A stretch of DNA of 64,000 bases from a virus (IMGVR_UViG_3300032236_000718:1-64000); one strand, 5' to 3'; positions 50,401 through 58,284 are shown, counted from the stretch's first letter. Made by a program: numbers and translations. The notes: a model not told the origin generated them from the sequence alone.

Positions 50401-50575
50401 GTATATACTAACGCCACTGGTGATGGTAGGCCCCTTCTTGTTGCTGGGGTTCATCATCTACGACTCCTACGAGCAGGAGAAGAGCCTGAGGTTTGCCTGT
50501 GAGACGCTGGGTGGGGTCTATGTCGACCACACGATCTGCATCGAGGGCAAGAACTTATTTGTAGGTGTCAAGTGA
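50381..50575 (+). CDS. Small single-pass membrane protein, 64 aa
   Basis: GTG start with AAGGAG six bases upstream. One transmembrane helix (about 8-27) followed by a domain with two Cys, probably periplasmic and disulfide-bonded. Overlaps both neighbours. Confidence 0.6.
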   Translation: MKKIIVEYILTPLVMVGPFLLLGFIIYDSYEQEKSLRFACETLGGVYVDHTICIEGKNLFVGVK

Positions 50576-51012
50576 GTGTCGTGGTGTTTGACATCGACGG
50601 CACTATCGCCGACAACAGCCACCGCCAGCACCACCTCATGGGTGGCAAGAAGGACTGGAAGAGCTACAACGCCACCATGCTGGATGACGGCAAGATCTTT
50701 GACGTCGCCTTGTTGCTGATGGAGTTGTCCGAGAAGCACCCCATCATTCTCTGTACTGGCCGTGAGGAGGACTACCGTCCTGTCACTTGGACTTGGCTGG
50801 AGAGGAATGGTCTGGACTCGTATGTGCACGACATCTACATGCGACCACACTTGGACTATCGCTCAGATGCTATTGTCAAGGTCGAGCTCCTCAACCGTAT
50901 CAAGGAAGACTATGGTACTCCATTCCTCTGGTTCGATGATCGCCAGAAGGTGGTGGATTCTATTAGGGCACAGGGCATTCGCGTCATGCAGGTAGCCCCT
51001 GGGGACTTCTAA
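50572..51012 (+). CDS. HAD phosphatase (PNK 3'-phosphatase-like)
   Basis: 146 residues. D-I-D-G-T at 7-11 (nucleophile Asp7), C-T-G-R-E and W-F-D-D-R are the HAD motifs, arranged like the 3'-phosphatase domain of T4 polynucleotide kinase; the kinase domain is absent. GTG start overlapping the previous stop. May heal RNA or DNA 3' ends, or act as a nucleotidase. Confidence 0.82.
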   Translation: MSVVVFDIDGTIADNSHRQHHLMGGKKDWKSYNATMLDDGKIFDVALLLMELSEKHPIILCTGREEDYRPVTWTWLERNGLDSYVHDIYMRPHLDYRSDAIVKVELLNRIKEDYGTPFLWFDDRQKVVDSIRAQGIRVMQVAPGDF

Positions 51013-51052
51013 GCTATACTGAAACGGTATAGCAGCTATGCAGCAGGGTGGG

Positions 51053-51081
51053 TGTACTTAATGCCCGCCCTGTAATACTAT
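51053..51081 (+). promoter_or_regulatory. Array promoter TGTACT-N17-TACTAT
   Basis: Variant member with an inverted repeat (GGGTGGG...CCCGCCC) around the -35. Confidence 0.65.
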
Positions 51082-51106
51082 CAGAATATAAGCTATGGAG
51101 ATAAAC

Positions 51107-51214
51107 ATGCTAGAGATCGGACCCAACTTAATGGTGGCTATTCAGACACTCTGTGGAGTGCTAGGCGTGTGCGCCTTGTTGTTTTTCATGTACAGACTGG
51201 TGAGTGATAACTGA
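51107..51214 (+). CDS. Tiny membrane peptide, 35 aa
   Basis: A single hydrophobic helix with GGAG upstream; its stop shares a base with the next ATG. Similar in size and position to the 47556 peptide. Confidence 0.6.
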   Translation: MLEIGPNLMVAIQTLCGVLGVCALLFFMYRLVSDN

Positions 51215-51516
51215 TGACTAAGATCGTATACAACGCGTGCTTCGGCGGCTTTGGGCTGTCAGACAAGGCAGTCGCTCGCTACTGGGAGATCAAGGGATTG
51301 CCAGCGCCTGACAACTTCTCTCGGTTCGATCTGGAGGATGATCGTGCAGACCCCATCTTGGTGCAGGTAGTCGAGGAGCTGGGTCAGGATGCAGGCGATG
51401 CGTTCTCTGACCTGTATATACGCGAGCTCCCTGAGGGGACTCTGTACCGCATCGACGAGTATGACGGCATGGAGACTGTCATGACGCAGGACGAGTACAC
51501 ATGGAAGGTGGCGTGA
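51214..51516 (+). CDS. Conserved phage hypothetical protein, 100 aa
   Basis: Starts M-T-K-I-V-Y-N-A-C-F-G-G-F-G-L-S, a conserved beginning in many phage small proteins, and contains Y-R-I-D-E-Y-D-G. Function unknown. Confidence 0.75.
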   Translation: MTKIVYNACFGGFGLSDKAVARYWEIKGLPAPDNFSRFDLEDDRADPILVQVVEELGQDAGDAFSDLYIRELPEGTLYRIDEYDGMETVMTQDEYTWKVA

Positions 51517-51833
51517 TGGGTGCAAGAGAGGACATACACGAGCTGCGTGCCGTCATAGCTACGCACGACGTGGTCTATGGTGACAGGATCAAAAGACTTG
51601 AAGAAGAGCGCGAGATGTTAATCGAAGCTTTATGGCAAGTACTTGATGATATGGGTTCTGAGGGTAAGTCTGTTTGTGGTGGAACAAAAGCAGAAGCAAG
51701 GTATGCTCTGGGTTATAATATTGATCCAGAATTAGATCATTATCCTCTTGATCGTGCTATTTCTGTTTTGGTTGAAATTGGTGACTATGAATCTGCCGAG
51801 CAAGCTTATGCAAGACTGGAAAGGTTTAAGTGA
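51516..51833 (+). CDS. Hypothetical protein, 105 aa, mosaic codon use
   Basis: Starts on the stop of the previous gene. The first ~25 codons are G/C-ending like the upstream genes; after about 51590 codons become A/T-ending and stay so to about 52330. The N-terminus is coiled-coil; the rest is helical. Confidence 0.6.
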   Translation: MGAREDIHELRAVIATHDVVYGDRIKRLEEEREMLIEALWQVLDDMGSEGKSVCGGTKAEARYALGYNIDPELDHYPLDRAISVLVEIGDYESAEQAYARLERFK

Positions 51834-52102
51834 TGTTTGATTACTATTACAGCATTAACGAGAAGGTAGAAAACATTGTTTTTGCAGAATGTAAGACAAT
51901 GCCTGAAGTTCAAAAAGATGAGCGTGACTTTGAGTTGATGGCTGAGATAATTGTCGATGAATATGAAATGCACTCAGAGGTGTTCTCTATGCATGAGCCT
52001 GTATTTGTGCATTTTTGGAATGATAAATTCGAATATATCGGTGAGTACATTGTCAATATTCACACGACAAGATTGTATTATGCTAGCAAGGTTAGAAATT
52101 GA
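51833..52102 (+). CDS. Hypothetical protein, 89 aa
   Basis: Acidic alpha/beta protein (F-V-H-F-W-N-D-K-F). A GTG three bases upstream is an alternative start. A/T-ending codons. Its stop overlaps the next start. Confidence 0.6.
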   Translation: MFDYYYSINEKVENIVFAECKTMPEVQKDERDFELMAEIIVDEYEMHSEVFSMHEPVFVHFWNDKFEYIGEYIVNIHTTRLYYASKVRN

Positions 52103-52341
52103 TGCACATCGACGGCTTCGTGATTGTTCCTCCTCTCAATCCTTGGGATAAGAATAACAAAGATATTGTACCACACATGTCTTATGATACTTTCGGCTTA
52201 ACAGCAACGGAAGCTTGGGCTAGACATGCTCAGGCGCAACCAAGTGAGGATGACTTCTCACGGAGAGTTCAAGCTTGGCATGACAAAGGATATCGCCTCA
52301 GAGAAGCCACACTAACCATCAAGGAAAGCCCATCAGAATAA
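52102..52341 (+). CDS. Conserved hypothetical protein, 79 aa
   Basis: F-G-L-T-A-T-E-A-W-A-R-H and V-Q-A-W-H-D-K-G-Y-R-L-R-E-A are a pattern I recall from small phage proteins. Starts one base inside the previous stop. Confidence 0.6.
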   Translation: MHIDGFVIVPPLNPWDKNNKDIVPHMSYDTFGLTATEAWARHAQAQPSEDDFSRRVQAWHDKGYRLREATLTIKESPSE

Positions 52342-52344
52342 CTG

Positions 52345-52373
52345 TGTACAAAATTCCCGATAAGGTATACAGT
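52345..52373 (+). promoter_or_regulatory. Array promoter TGTACA-N17-TACAGT
   Basis: Canonical member; TATACA with a 15-base spacer is an alternative -10. Confidence 0.75.
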
Positions 52374-52398
52374 GGGTCTATGATCAACGGAGGTAAAC

Positions 52399-52857
52399 AT
52401 GCACCCCACAGAGTACGAAGTAAATCGAATACTAATATGGATCTCTAGCCCCCAGGCAGATAAACCGTTTACGCGAGATACCATAATCAACCAGCTGGCG
52501 CCTATCAGCTTTAGACTCGTCGACTATATCCTTAATCGGGAGGTCAAGAGGGGCAGCATCTATAAGAGTGGCCCGACAGGTACGTACTACATGAGAAAGG
52601 ACTCAAACATGATGAGCGATATTGATAAGCGTCTGAGCGATCTAGAGGTCAAGTACAAGTGGCTCGAGGGAGTCGTGGCAAAGATGCACGGGAAGAAGCC
52701 AGAGAAGCAGCGACTGTGGAGTGCCACCGCCCCAATCCCTCGCGAGGTCGAGTATATCGACATCATGTACACTGACGGTCGTGTCGTTGAGAACCACTAC
52801 ATCGGTAAGATGCCTCTCGTGGGAAGTGACGTGCTGGCGTGGCGGGAGGCTAAGTGA
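52399..52857 (+). CDS. Hypothetical protein with helical/wHTH-like N-terminus
   Basis: 152 residues. Residues 1-65 resemble a winged helix (I-I-N-Q-L-A-P-I-S-F-R-L-V-D-Y-I-L), followed by a short coiled coil (S-D-I-D-K-R-L-S-D-L-E) and a beta-rich end. GGAGG upstream. Possible DNA-binding protein. Confidence 0.6.
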   Translation: MHPTEYEVNRILIWISSPQADKPFTRDTIINQLAPISFRLVDYILNREVKRGSIYKSGPTGTYYMRKDSNMMSDIDKRLSDLEVKYKWLEGVVAKMHGKKPEKQRLWSATAPIPREVEYIDIMYTDGRVVENHYIGKMPLVGSDVLAWREAK

Positions 52858-53018
52858 TGAATATCAGGGTCTTACACTTCTTGATGACAGTAGTATTCGT
52901 GGTGCTGGGATGCACTCTACTGGGTTACGGAACAAACTGGCAGGTAGGCACAGGCACCTTCTTCATCATATGGGGAGCTGGCGGTCTACTAGAGGTCTTA
53001 TCGAATAAGGTGCAATAA
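52857..53018 (+). CDS. Small two-helix membrane protein, 53 aa
   Basis: Two hydrophobic segments (about 6-24 and 30-46) separated by a short loop. GGGAGG upstream and ATGA overlap with the previous gene. Holin-like in size and topology, but so are many small phage membrane proteins. Confidence 0.6.
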   Translation: MNIRVLHFLMTVVFVVLGCTLLGYGTNWQVGTGTFFIIWGAGGLLEVLSNKVQ

Positions 53019-53019
53019 C

Positions 53020-53283
53020 ATGGATGAGGAAGTAAAAAAGCTCTGTGACGACCTGTGCACCGAGTGGGTCAAGAGCAATACAAACACCCCTATCCGCATG
53101 TATGAGTACACGCTCTCGGGTCGCGCTGAGAATAAGCTAGCCAGTCTCGGTAATGAAGTAGGTCGCCTACGCCGAGAGGCCGTTGTACTCAAGACAGAGT
53201 CCGAGACCTGGAAGCAGTGCTACCTCGAGCAGGTGAGAGAGAACGTATTGATGCAGGCATCTATCCTTAAAGGAGATAAGTAA
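53020..53283 (+). CDS. Hypothetical coiled-coil protein, 87 aa
   Basis: C-terminal half predicted coiled coil (L-R-R-E-A-V-V-L-K-T-E-S-E). Overlaps the next start by one base. Confidence 0.6.
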   Translation: MDEEVKKLCDDLCTEWVKSNTNTPIRMYEYTLSGRAENKLASLGNEVGRLRREAVVLKTESETWKQCYLEQVRENVLMQASILKGDK

Positions 53284-53429
53284 TGAGCAACGATAAGATC
53301 GAGGAGTTTGCCATTCGAGTTGCTCTGGGCAACAACGGCGGCAAGTGGGCTACCCACTACAACGAGGACCAGAAAGAGCACTGGCGTCAGTTCATACGTG
53401 ACCTAATCAAGGAGTTAGACAATGAATAA
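53283..53429 (+). CDS. Hypothetical protein, 48 aa
   Basis: A short frame between overlapping neighbours (TAATG start; its end overlaps the next ATG). AAAGGAG upstream. W-A-T-H-Y-N-E-D-Q-K-E-H-W pattern. Confidence 0.6.
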   Translation: MSNDKIEEFAIRVALGNNGGKWATHYNEDQKEHWRQFIRDLIKELDNE

Positions 53430-53841
53430 CCTATCACTAGTGATCTACCTAGCAGAGGTGATACCAAATATCGGTGGCATCTTTCTGTTCACGACGATCT
53501 TTTCTGTAATCGTGACGGTCATATCTGGCATCGTCTATCTAGTAAGTCGAACAGAGGCATATGAGTCTGAGCGTATGGGGCACAAGCACTTCCGCCTACA
53601 GGAGGAAAAGAATGCGGCCTTGGGTGCTAGGATCTTCCGATGGGCAACAGTGGCATTCTGCGTGTCAGTCATTCCAGCCAACATAATTCCCAAGCGCGAC
53701 ACCATCATGATGATCGCTGCGTCCGAGTTTGGCGAGACCGCCCTGAAGAGCGACGACGTTCAGGAGATCGTCAACCCTGCCAAGAAGATCCTCAAGAACT
53801 GGATCAACGACCAGCTCGCCCAGTCGGAGAAGAAGAAATGA
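53422..53841 (+). CDS. Two-TM membrane protein, 139 aa
   Basis: Transmembrane segments near 18-42 and 73-90, charged cytoplasmic C-terminus. Overlaps both neighbours. It resembles a small structural membrane protein found in T4-like phages; function unknown. Confidence 0.65.
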   Translation: MNNLSLVIYLAEVIPNIGGIFLFTTIFSVIVTVISGIVYLVSRTEAYESERMGHKHFRLQEEKNAALGARIFRWATVAFCVSVIPANIIPKRDTIMMIAASEFGETALKSDDVQEIVNPAKKILKNWINDQLAQSEKKK

Positions 53842-54110
53842 TGGTGCACACGACAGACGACGATGACTTATGGTTCAAGAAAAGAAAGCTTGAGGGTAGC
53901 AAGCTTACACTCGAGGTGTCTCAGAGAGTAGTCGAGAAGTTCCAACGGCTCATTGGGTATTTGAGTCCTAATGACTGGCAAGAGCTCGACGCTAAATTGA
54001 TCGACTTCTCCGAGAAGATGGAGTATAAGTACCGCGTGAGCGAGTGGAAGTGCCCTATTAATATGAAGGGATGCAAGAGCAACTGTGGAGACTATGGCTG
54101 TGGCAACTGA
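53838..54110 (+). CDS. Hypothetical protein with Cys-rich tail, 90 aa
   Basis: ATGA overlap with the membrane protein. The C-terminus C-P-I-N-M-K-G-C-K-S-N-C-G-D-Y-G-C has four Cys that may bind metal. Start assigned at the first of two adjacent ATGs. Confidence 0.6.
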   Translation: MMVHTTDDDDLWFKKRKLEGSKLTLEVSQRVVEKFQRLIGYLSPNDWQELDAKLIDFSEKMEYKYRVSEWKCPINMKGCKSNCGDYGCGN

Positions 54111-54330
54111 TATCCCTGAGGAGTTCAAGATCGTATCTGAGGACGTCGACGCCTACCTTGAACGGCTGAAGAAGATCCTATCACTAGAGCAGCGTAACGG
54201 CAGGTACCGTGACTTCGTCATGTCCTTCGCCAACGAGCCCATGGAGATGAGCTTCGAGAAAGTTCCTGTACAGTACGACTACTGGAGGAGAATGGCTCGT
54301 CAACTATTAAATGAGTTGGAAGATGAATAA
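54094..54330 (+). CDS. Hypothetical protein, 78 aa
   Basis: Helical, acidic. GGAG lies close to the ATG at 54094; a GTG at 54085 is the alternative start. Overlaps the end of the previous gene. Confidence 0.55.
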   Translation: MAVATDIPEEFKIVSEDVDAYLERLKKILSLEQRNGRYRDFVMSFANEPMEMSFEKVPVQYDYWRRMARQLLNELEDE

Positions 54331-54334
54331 GATG

Positions 54335-54362
54335 TGTACAAAACCACAGATCTGTGTATAAT
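54335..54362 (+). promoter_or_regulatory. Array promoter TGTACA-N16-TATAAT
   Basis: A perfect -10 with a 16-base spacer; drives the gene at 54395 and following. Confidence 0.8.
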
Positions 54363-54394
54363 AGATATATCAAACAGCAAACAGTGAGTACATC

Positions 54395-54655
54395 ATGAAC
54401 AAGCGTAAACTAGTGACAAACAGAGAGGACTACAATATGGAAGACTATGACAACTACCACGTAGACTGCAGCTTCAGCTTCAACCAGACTGGGCACCACG
54501 ACGAGCGTTTCCCTGACACCAACATGATTATGACCTTTGACGCCACAGACGCTACTATCGACACGATGTGCCGCCAGTTCGAGACCCTTCTCAGGGCAAT
54601 GGGTTATGTCTTTGACGGTCGCCACCTCGCAATGGTCGACGGAGACCCGATGTGA
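54395..54655 (+). CDS. Hypothetical protein, 86 aa
   Basis: Acidic alpha/beta protein (M-I-M-T-F-D-A-T-D-A-T). Overlaps the next GTG start. Confidence 0.6.
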   Translation: MNKRKLVTNREDYNMEDYDNYHVDCSFSFNQTGHHDERFPDTNMIMTFDATDATIDTMCRQFETLLRAMGYVFDGRHLAMVDGDPM

Positions 54656-54915
54656 GACTCGCAGAGCGAATGCTAGAGATGAGCCGCGGCATCGACCTAG
54701 ACCTTCGGGAGCTAGCTCGAGCCGCCTACTACATCGATCAGCTAGAGGCTAAGGTCGCGCAGCTGACAGCCGAGCTGGACAGCTATACTGTAAAGGATGT
54801 TACAGAAGAGGTCATGGACGTGGCCTACTACGATAACCTTCTCAAGCCTGTAATTACAGACGATGAGGAGAGACTCGCTAAGGCCAAGGAGTATGCTGAG
54901 AAGGGAATAGGATAA
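54652..54915 (+). CDS. Hypothetical coiled-coil protein, 87 aa
   Basis: GTG start overlapping the previous stop, GGAG upstream. Coiled coil near 30-46 (L-E-A-K-V-A-Q-L-T-A-E-L). Overlaps the next gene by one base. Confidence 0.6.
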   Translation: MRLAERMLEMSRGIDLDLRELARAAYYIDQLEAKVAQLTAELDSYTVKDVTEEVMDVAYYDNLLKPVITDDEERLAKAKEYAEKGIG

Positions 54916-55205
54916 TGAACCGTCGTAGTCTATTTGGTGCTATTGCACTATCACCGCTCATGGTGGCTACCTCCTTTGCTAAGGAAGAGGTAACTGGTCA
55001 ACCGCTGAGTGAGTCTGTCAACCTCACACTACTCGCCGCTAAGAAGCCTGACGGTGAGATGATGCGACTCAGTAACGGACCACTTGTATCTTTTAATATG
55101 CCTCAAACTGATCCGGACAAAGCTGTATCTATGGCGGTAGGAGACGACGGTAACCTCTGGCTAAAGCGTAAAGACGGCCAGTGGAAGAGAGTAGCCACCG
55201 AGTAA
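54915..55205 (+). CDS. Exported protein with twin-Arg-type signal, 96 aa
   Basis: The N-terminus M-N-R-R-S-L-F-G followed by a hydrophobic stretch and A-T-S-F-A-K resembles a Tat signal peptide, though Sec use is also possible. The mature part is a small beta domain with G-D-D-G-N-L-W-L-K-R-K-D. Function unknown. Confidence 0.65.
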   Translation: MNRRSLFGAIALSPLMVATSFAKEEVTGQPLSESVNLTLLAAKKPDGEMMRLSNGPLVSFNMPQTDPDKAVSMAVGDDGNLWLKRKDGQWKRVATE

Positions 55206-55210
55206 TAAAT

Positions 55211-55226
55211 ATCCCCGAAAGGGGAT
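55211..55226 (+). promoter_or_regulatory. Hairpin covering the ribosome site of the next gene
   Basis: ATCCCC/GGGGAT stem with GAAA loop. The only purine-rich ribosome site before the ATG at 55231 lies in its 3' arm, so translation may be structure-controlled. Confidence 0.4.
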
Positions 55227-55230
55227 TATC

Positions 55231-55464
55231 ATGCCTGTCACCTGCGACTACCTCGCAGTGCAGTGGGATAATACAACATGGGTACGGCACGAGATGTGCC
55301 AATTCGCCAAGAGACAAGACGGCGTTGACGGTGTCTATATAGGTGCACGCTTAGAGTTTAGACCTATACTGTCAATGGACCAGGGCAAGTGCGTGGACAT
55401 GGACAAGCAGACCCATGCTCGTTACAAGATAGGTGACGTGGAGTGGGTTTGCGTAGTTAGGTAA
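55231..55464 (+). CDS. Hypothetical protein, 77 aa
   Basis: Beta-rich protein with three Cys (C-D-Y-L, M-C-Q-F, K-C-V-D). A small hairpin precedes the ATG. Function unknown. Confidence 0.55.
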   Translation: MPVTCDYLAVQWDNTTWVRHEMCQFAKRQDGVDGVYIGARLEFRPILSMDQGKCVDMDKQTHARYKIGDVEWVCVVR

Positions 55465-55473
55465 GGTATATTA

Positions 55474-56643
55474 ATGGCGCTATACATAGACCCAGATAGG
55501 GTAAGAGAGATCTCCAAGAAACTAAAGACCGGTAAAGTGTACTCTATACAGTCGACCGATGTTGTAGAACACGCCTCCGCATATGCTGCATATAGGGAAG
55601 TCGGAGGACGCGTAATGGTATTGCCTCCACATCTTACGAACGAGTACAAACAATTTGTTCAGGAATATGTCGATGACGAGTCGCAGTACGGGACTAGTGG
55701 TGTTATCGTCATGACTTCCGGTACGACTGGAAACCCCAAGATAGTAATACACAACCTAGATTCTTTTCAAAGTTGTGATATCATGATCTCGGAGTGGGGA
55801 ATAGATGAGCACACTAATGTAATAGCTACTCCTCCACCATTCACCTCTTTTTTCTGGGCCTTAATGCATGCATCATACAACTTAAACGGTTGCTCTAGAG
55901 CTATTCACGCTACTAGAGATACATTAGTAGACATTGTTGAGGAGTCTAGAGGTAGTAAATTCATCATGTTAGCCTCTCCAGGATTATTAGACTTACTAGA
56001 GGCGTCTTCTACTCACATTGACTTCTCTGGTATGGAGAGGATGATGATGGGTGGAAGTAAGATGCTAGATAGACATGTAGACATTGCTTTTAGCAGAGGT
56101 GTCAACAAGATCGTATATCAATATGCTAGCACAGAGATTATTGGTGGCCTGTACAGCTATATCCATAAAGATACTCCCAGAGAGCACTATGAGACTCTGA
56201 GTGAATCCTCAATGGGTAAGACAATACGTATAGTAGATGGTCTTCTCATGGTAAAGGGTATTGGACTAGCCAAAAATCTTCATCTTGACGATCAGGGATA
56301 CTATAACACTGGAGATATGTTTAATGTCGAGAGTGATGGTCGATATAGGTTCTTGGGCCGTGTCGACGACATGATAAAGCTAAATGGACTAAAGTGCTTC
56401 CTTACTAAGATTGAGGAGGAGTGTGAGAGGATTGGTCTTATAAACACTCTCGCAGTACCGAGACAGAGGATGGGCGTAGAATATATAGAATTACAATATA
56501 CAGACTCTACTAGGACTATCGATATCCTCTCTCTAAAGAGGGAGTTAAAGGACCTGTTATTAGACCAAGAGATACCTCGAGCCTACACTAAGGTCGACAG
56601 CATTAAAAAGACTCCTCTCGGTAAGAAGATTAGGAGACTTTAA
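55474..56643 (+). CDS. Adenylate-forming (ANL superfamily) enzyme
   Basis: 389 residues. Core motifs in order: A3 M-T-S-G-T-T-G-N-P-K (80-89), A5 Y-A-S-T-E, A7 Y-N-T-G-D, A8 F-L-G-R-V-D-D-M-I-K-L-N-G and A10 K-T-P-L-G-K-K (catalytic Lys about 384). All catalytic residues for acyl-AMP formation are present. The N-terminal part before A3 is about 100 residues shorter than in acyl-CoA ligases, so substrate binding must differ. No carrier protein or CoA gene is adjacent. A rare activity for a phage; the substrate is unknown. Confidence 0.88.
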   Translation: MALYIDPDRVREISKKLKTGKVYSIQSTDVVEHASAYAAYREVGGRVMVLPPHLTNEYKQFVQEYVDDESQYGTSGVIVMTSGTTGNPKIVIHNLDSFQSCDIMISEWGIDEHTNVIATPPPFTSFFWALMHASYNLNGCSRAIHATRDTLVDIVEESRGSKFIMLASPGLLDLLEASSTHIDFSGMERMMMGGSKMLDRHVDIAFSRGVNKIVYQYASTEIIGGLYSYIHKDTPREHYETLSESSMGKTIRIVDGLLMVKGIGLAKNLHLDDQGYYNTGDMFNVESDGRYRFLGRVDDMIKLNGLKCFLTKIEEECERIGLINTLAVPRQRMGVEYIELQYTDSTRTIDILSLKRELKDLLLDQEIPRAYTKVDSIKKTPLGKKIRRL

Positions 56644-56651
56644 AATAGTTG

Positions 56652-56680
56652 TGTACAAAATCCCCATCTTGGTATAATAT
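56652..56680 (+). promoter_or_regulatory. Array promoter TGTACA-N17-TAATAT
   Basis: TATAAT with a 15-base spacer overlaps as an alternative -10. Drives the gene at 56707. Confidence 0.75.
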
Positions 56681-56706
56681 CAAAATATAACCAAGGAGAC
56701 ACACAC

Positions 56707-57813
56707 ATGGTCAGAGGCGTAAATCTAAAGGGTAAGCCCAAGCAGAAGGTAGCTCGTAAGACAAAGTCCGAGCAGTACCTCGTTAACTTCAAGTATCTAG
56801 GCGACGAGCCAGACTCCAACTTCAAGACAGTGTCCGATCAGATCCGTGCCTTTAACTGGTACAACGCCATGTGTGAGATGGATGAGGCACGCGCGTATCT
56901 TAACGACTACCTGACAATCACGAACCGTACAGACCTATCCAAGAAACTGGATAAGGTCCCAGACTCGTTCTTCCCTACCACAGCCGCGTGGATGGCACGT
57001 ATCGCGCAGCGCAAGAAGTCCTCCATCGAGCCGCACGAGTATGACAAGTTCATGGGCCTAATCGAGACCTCTATCTCTCACGTCAAGGAAGAGAAGGCAG
57101 AGACTAAGAAGGTCGACAAGCCAAACATTCAGGATCGTATTCGCGAGCGTGGTTACGACATCATCGGCGACATCGAGGAGATGATTGATAAGGGAGAGGC
57201 ATTCTCGCTATATGAGTGGCTCAAGAAAAATGAGATCCCTGCTATGTACGCTACAAAGATTGGCGACTACTATGGCGCTGTCTGGAAAGAGATCGTCGAT
57301 GCCCAGTCAGGAACTATCGACGGCTACGAGAAGTGGACAAAGGCTCAGCTCAAGGCACGAGTAGCTTTCTACCTACAACTCATCGACGACGCTGAGCGAT
57401 ATGGCGACAACACTAAGAAGACACGAGCACCTCGTAAGAAGAAAGCTCCGACTACAGAGAAGCTGCTCAAGAACTTCAAATATCAGAAAGAGAGCAATGA
57501 GCATAAGCTTACATCTATTAATCCGGAGTCTATCATTGGTGCAAAGACTCTTTGGACTTTTAATACGAGGTATAGCACTCTTAGTGTTTATAATGCTATG
57601 GGTCCCAGTGGTCTCAGTGTTCGCGGCACTACCCTTACTAATTTTGATGAGTCAAGTTCTAAGGCTATTCAAATAGGTCGTAAGACACAAGAGCGCATCG
57701 AGACTGTACTGAAAGGTGGCAAGATCGTAGTCAAGCGTCTCATTGAGGAGATGAAGAATGACGTTAATGGTCGCATCAATGAGAATACTATTCTATTAAA
57801 GGTGATCAAATGA
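56707..57813 (+). CDS. Conserved T4-like phage protein
   Basis: 368 residues, Lys-rich. The C-terminal L-W-T-F-N-T-R-Y...L-S-V-R-G-T-T-L and K-x-R-K-T-Q-E-R-I motifs match a large uncharacterised family in T4-like marine phages. Codons shift to A/T-ending at about 57480-57680. Overlaps the next gene. Function unknown. Confidence 0.75.
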   Translation: MVRGVNLKGKPKQKVARKTKSEQYLVNFKYLGDEPDSNFKTVSDQIRAFNWYNAMCEMDEARAYLNDYLTITNRTDLSKKLDKVPDSFFPTTAAWMARIAQRKKSSIEPHEYDKFMGLIETSISHVKEEKAETKKVDKPNIQDRIRERGYDIIGDIEEMIDKGEAFSLYEWLKKNEIPAMYATKIGDYYGAVWKEIVDAQSGTIDGYEKWTKAQLKARVAFYLQLIDDAERYGDNTKKTRAPRKKKAPTTEKLLKNFKYQKESNEHKLTSINPESIIGAKTLWTFNTRYSTLSVYNAMGPSGLSVRGTTLTNFDESSSKAIQIGRKTQERIETVLKGGKIVVKRLIEEMKNDVNGRINENTILLKVIK

Positions 57814-58244
57814 AGATACTAAATGAGTGTAGCTTTATCAAGCCAGAGAACATCGCTAAGATTGAGGAGCAATATAAGGCTACGTACGTGTTCGAGACGT
57901 GCCTGCGTGCACGTGAGGGCGGGTGGGCAAACTTCCCTGCAGCGGTCTTCTATCAAGAAGAGATTTATCCTGGTGGTTCGAACTACTTTGCCCTGTATTA
58001 CGACATGGATGGTAAACTATACATCACTGACGCCGGTCCCTCTATCATCGATGAGGAGTTTACAGGCCTAGAGGCTGAGGGCGAGGTAGTATACTCTCGC
58101 TATAGACACGACTATCGTGCAGGAAAGAATGGAGCATATGTAGACGGTGGACGAGATTATTTTAAGTATGGGGGCGATTCTTTTGATGATTACAATATTG
58201 TCAAGTTTAAAGTGGTAGACGATCACCTTGAAATTGTAAAATAA
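57810..58244 (+). CDS. Hypothetical protein, 144 aa
   Basis: Aromatic, beta-rich protein (N-Y-F-A-L-Y-Y-D...L-Y-I-T-D-A). ATGA overlap with the previous gene. No recognised family. Confidence 0.6.
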   Translation: MKILNECSFIKPENIAKIEEQYKATYVFETCLRAREGGWANFPAAVFYQEEIYPGGSNYFALYYDMDGKLYITDAGPSIIDEEFTGLEAEGEVVYSRYRHDYRAGKNGAYVDGGRDYFKYGGDSFDDYNIVKFKVVDDHLEIVK

Positions 58245-58247
58245 GTG

Positions 58248-58276
58248 TGTACAAAATATCACACTGTGTGTTATAA
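58248..58276 (+). promoter_or_regulatory. Sigma70-like promoter TGTACA-N17-TTATAA before tmRNA
   Basis: Canonical -35; the -10 (TTATAA or TATAAA) overlaps a late TATAAATA box at 58272. Confidence 0.6.
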
Positions 58277-58279
58277 ATA
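58272..58279 (+). promoter_or_regulatory. T4-type late promoter box TATAAATA before tmRNA
   Basis: A perfect octamer; predicted transcription start near 58285 coincides with the expected 5' end of the acceptor RNA. Confidence 0.55.
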
Positions 58280-58284
58280 ATATA

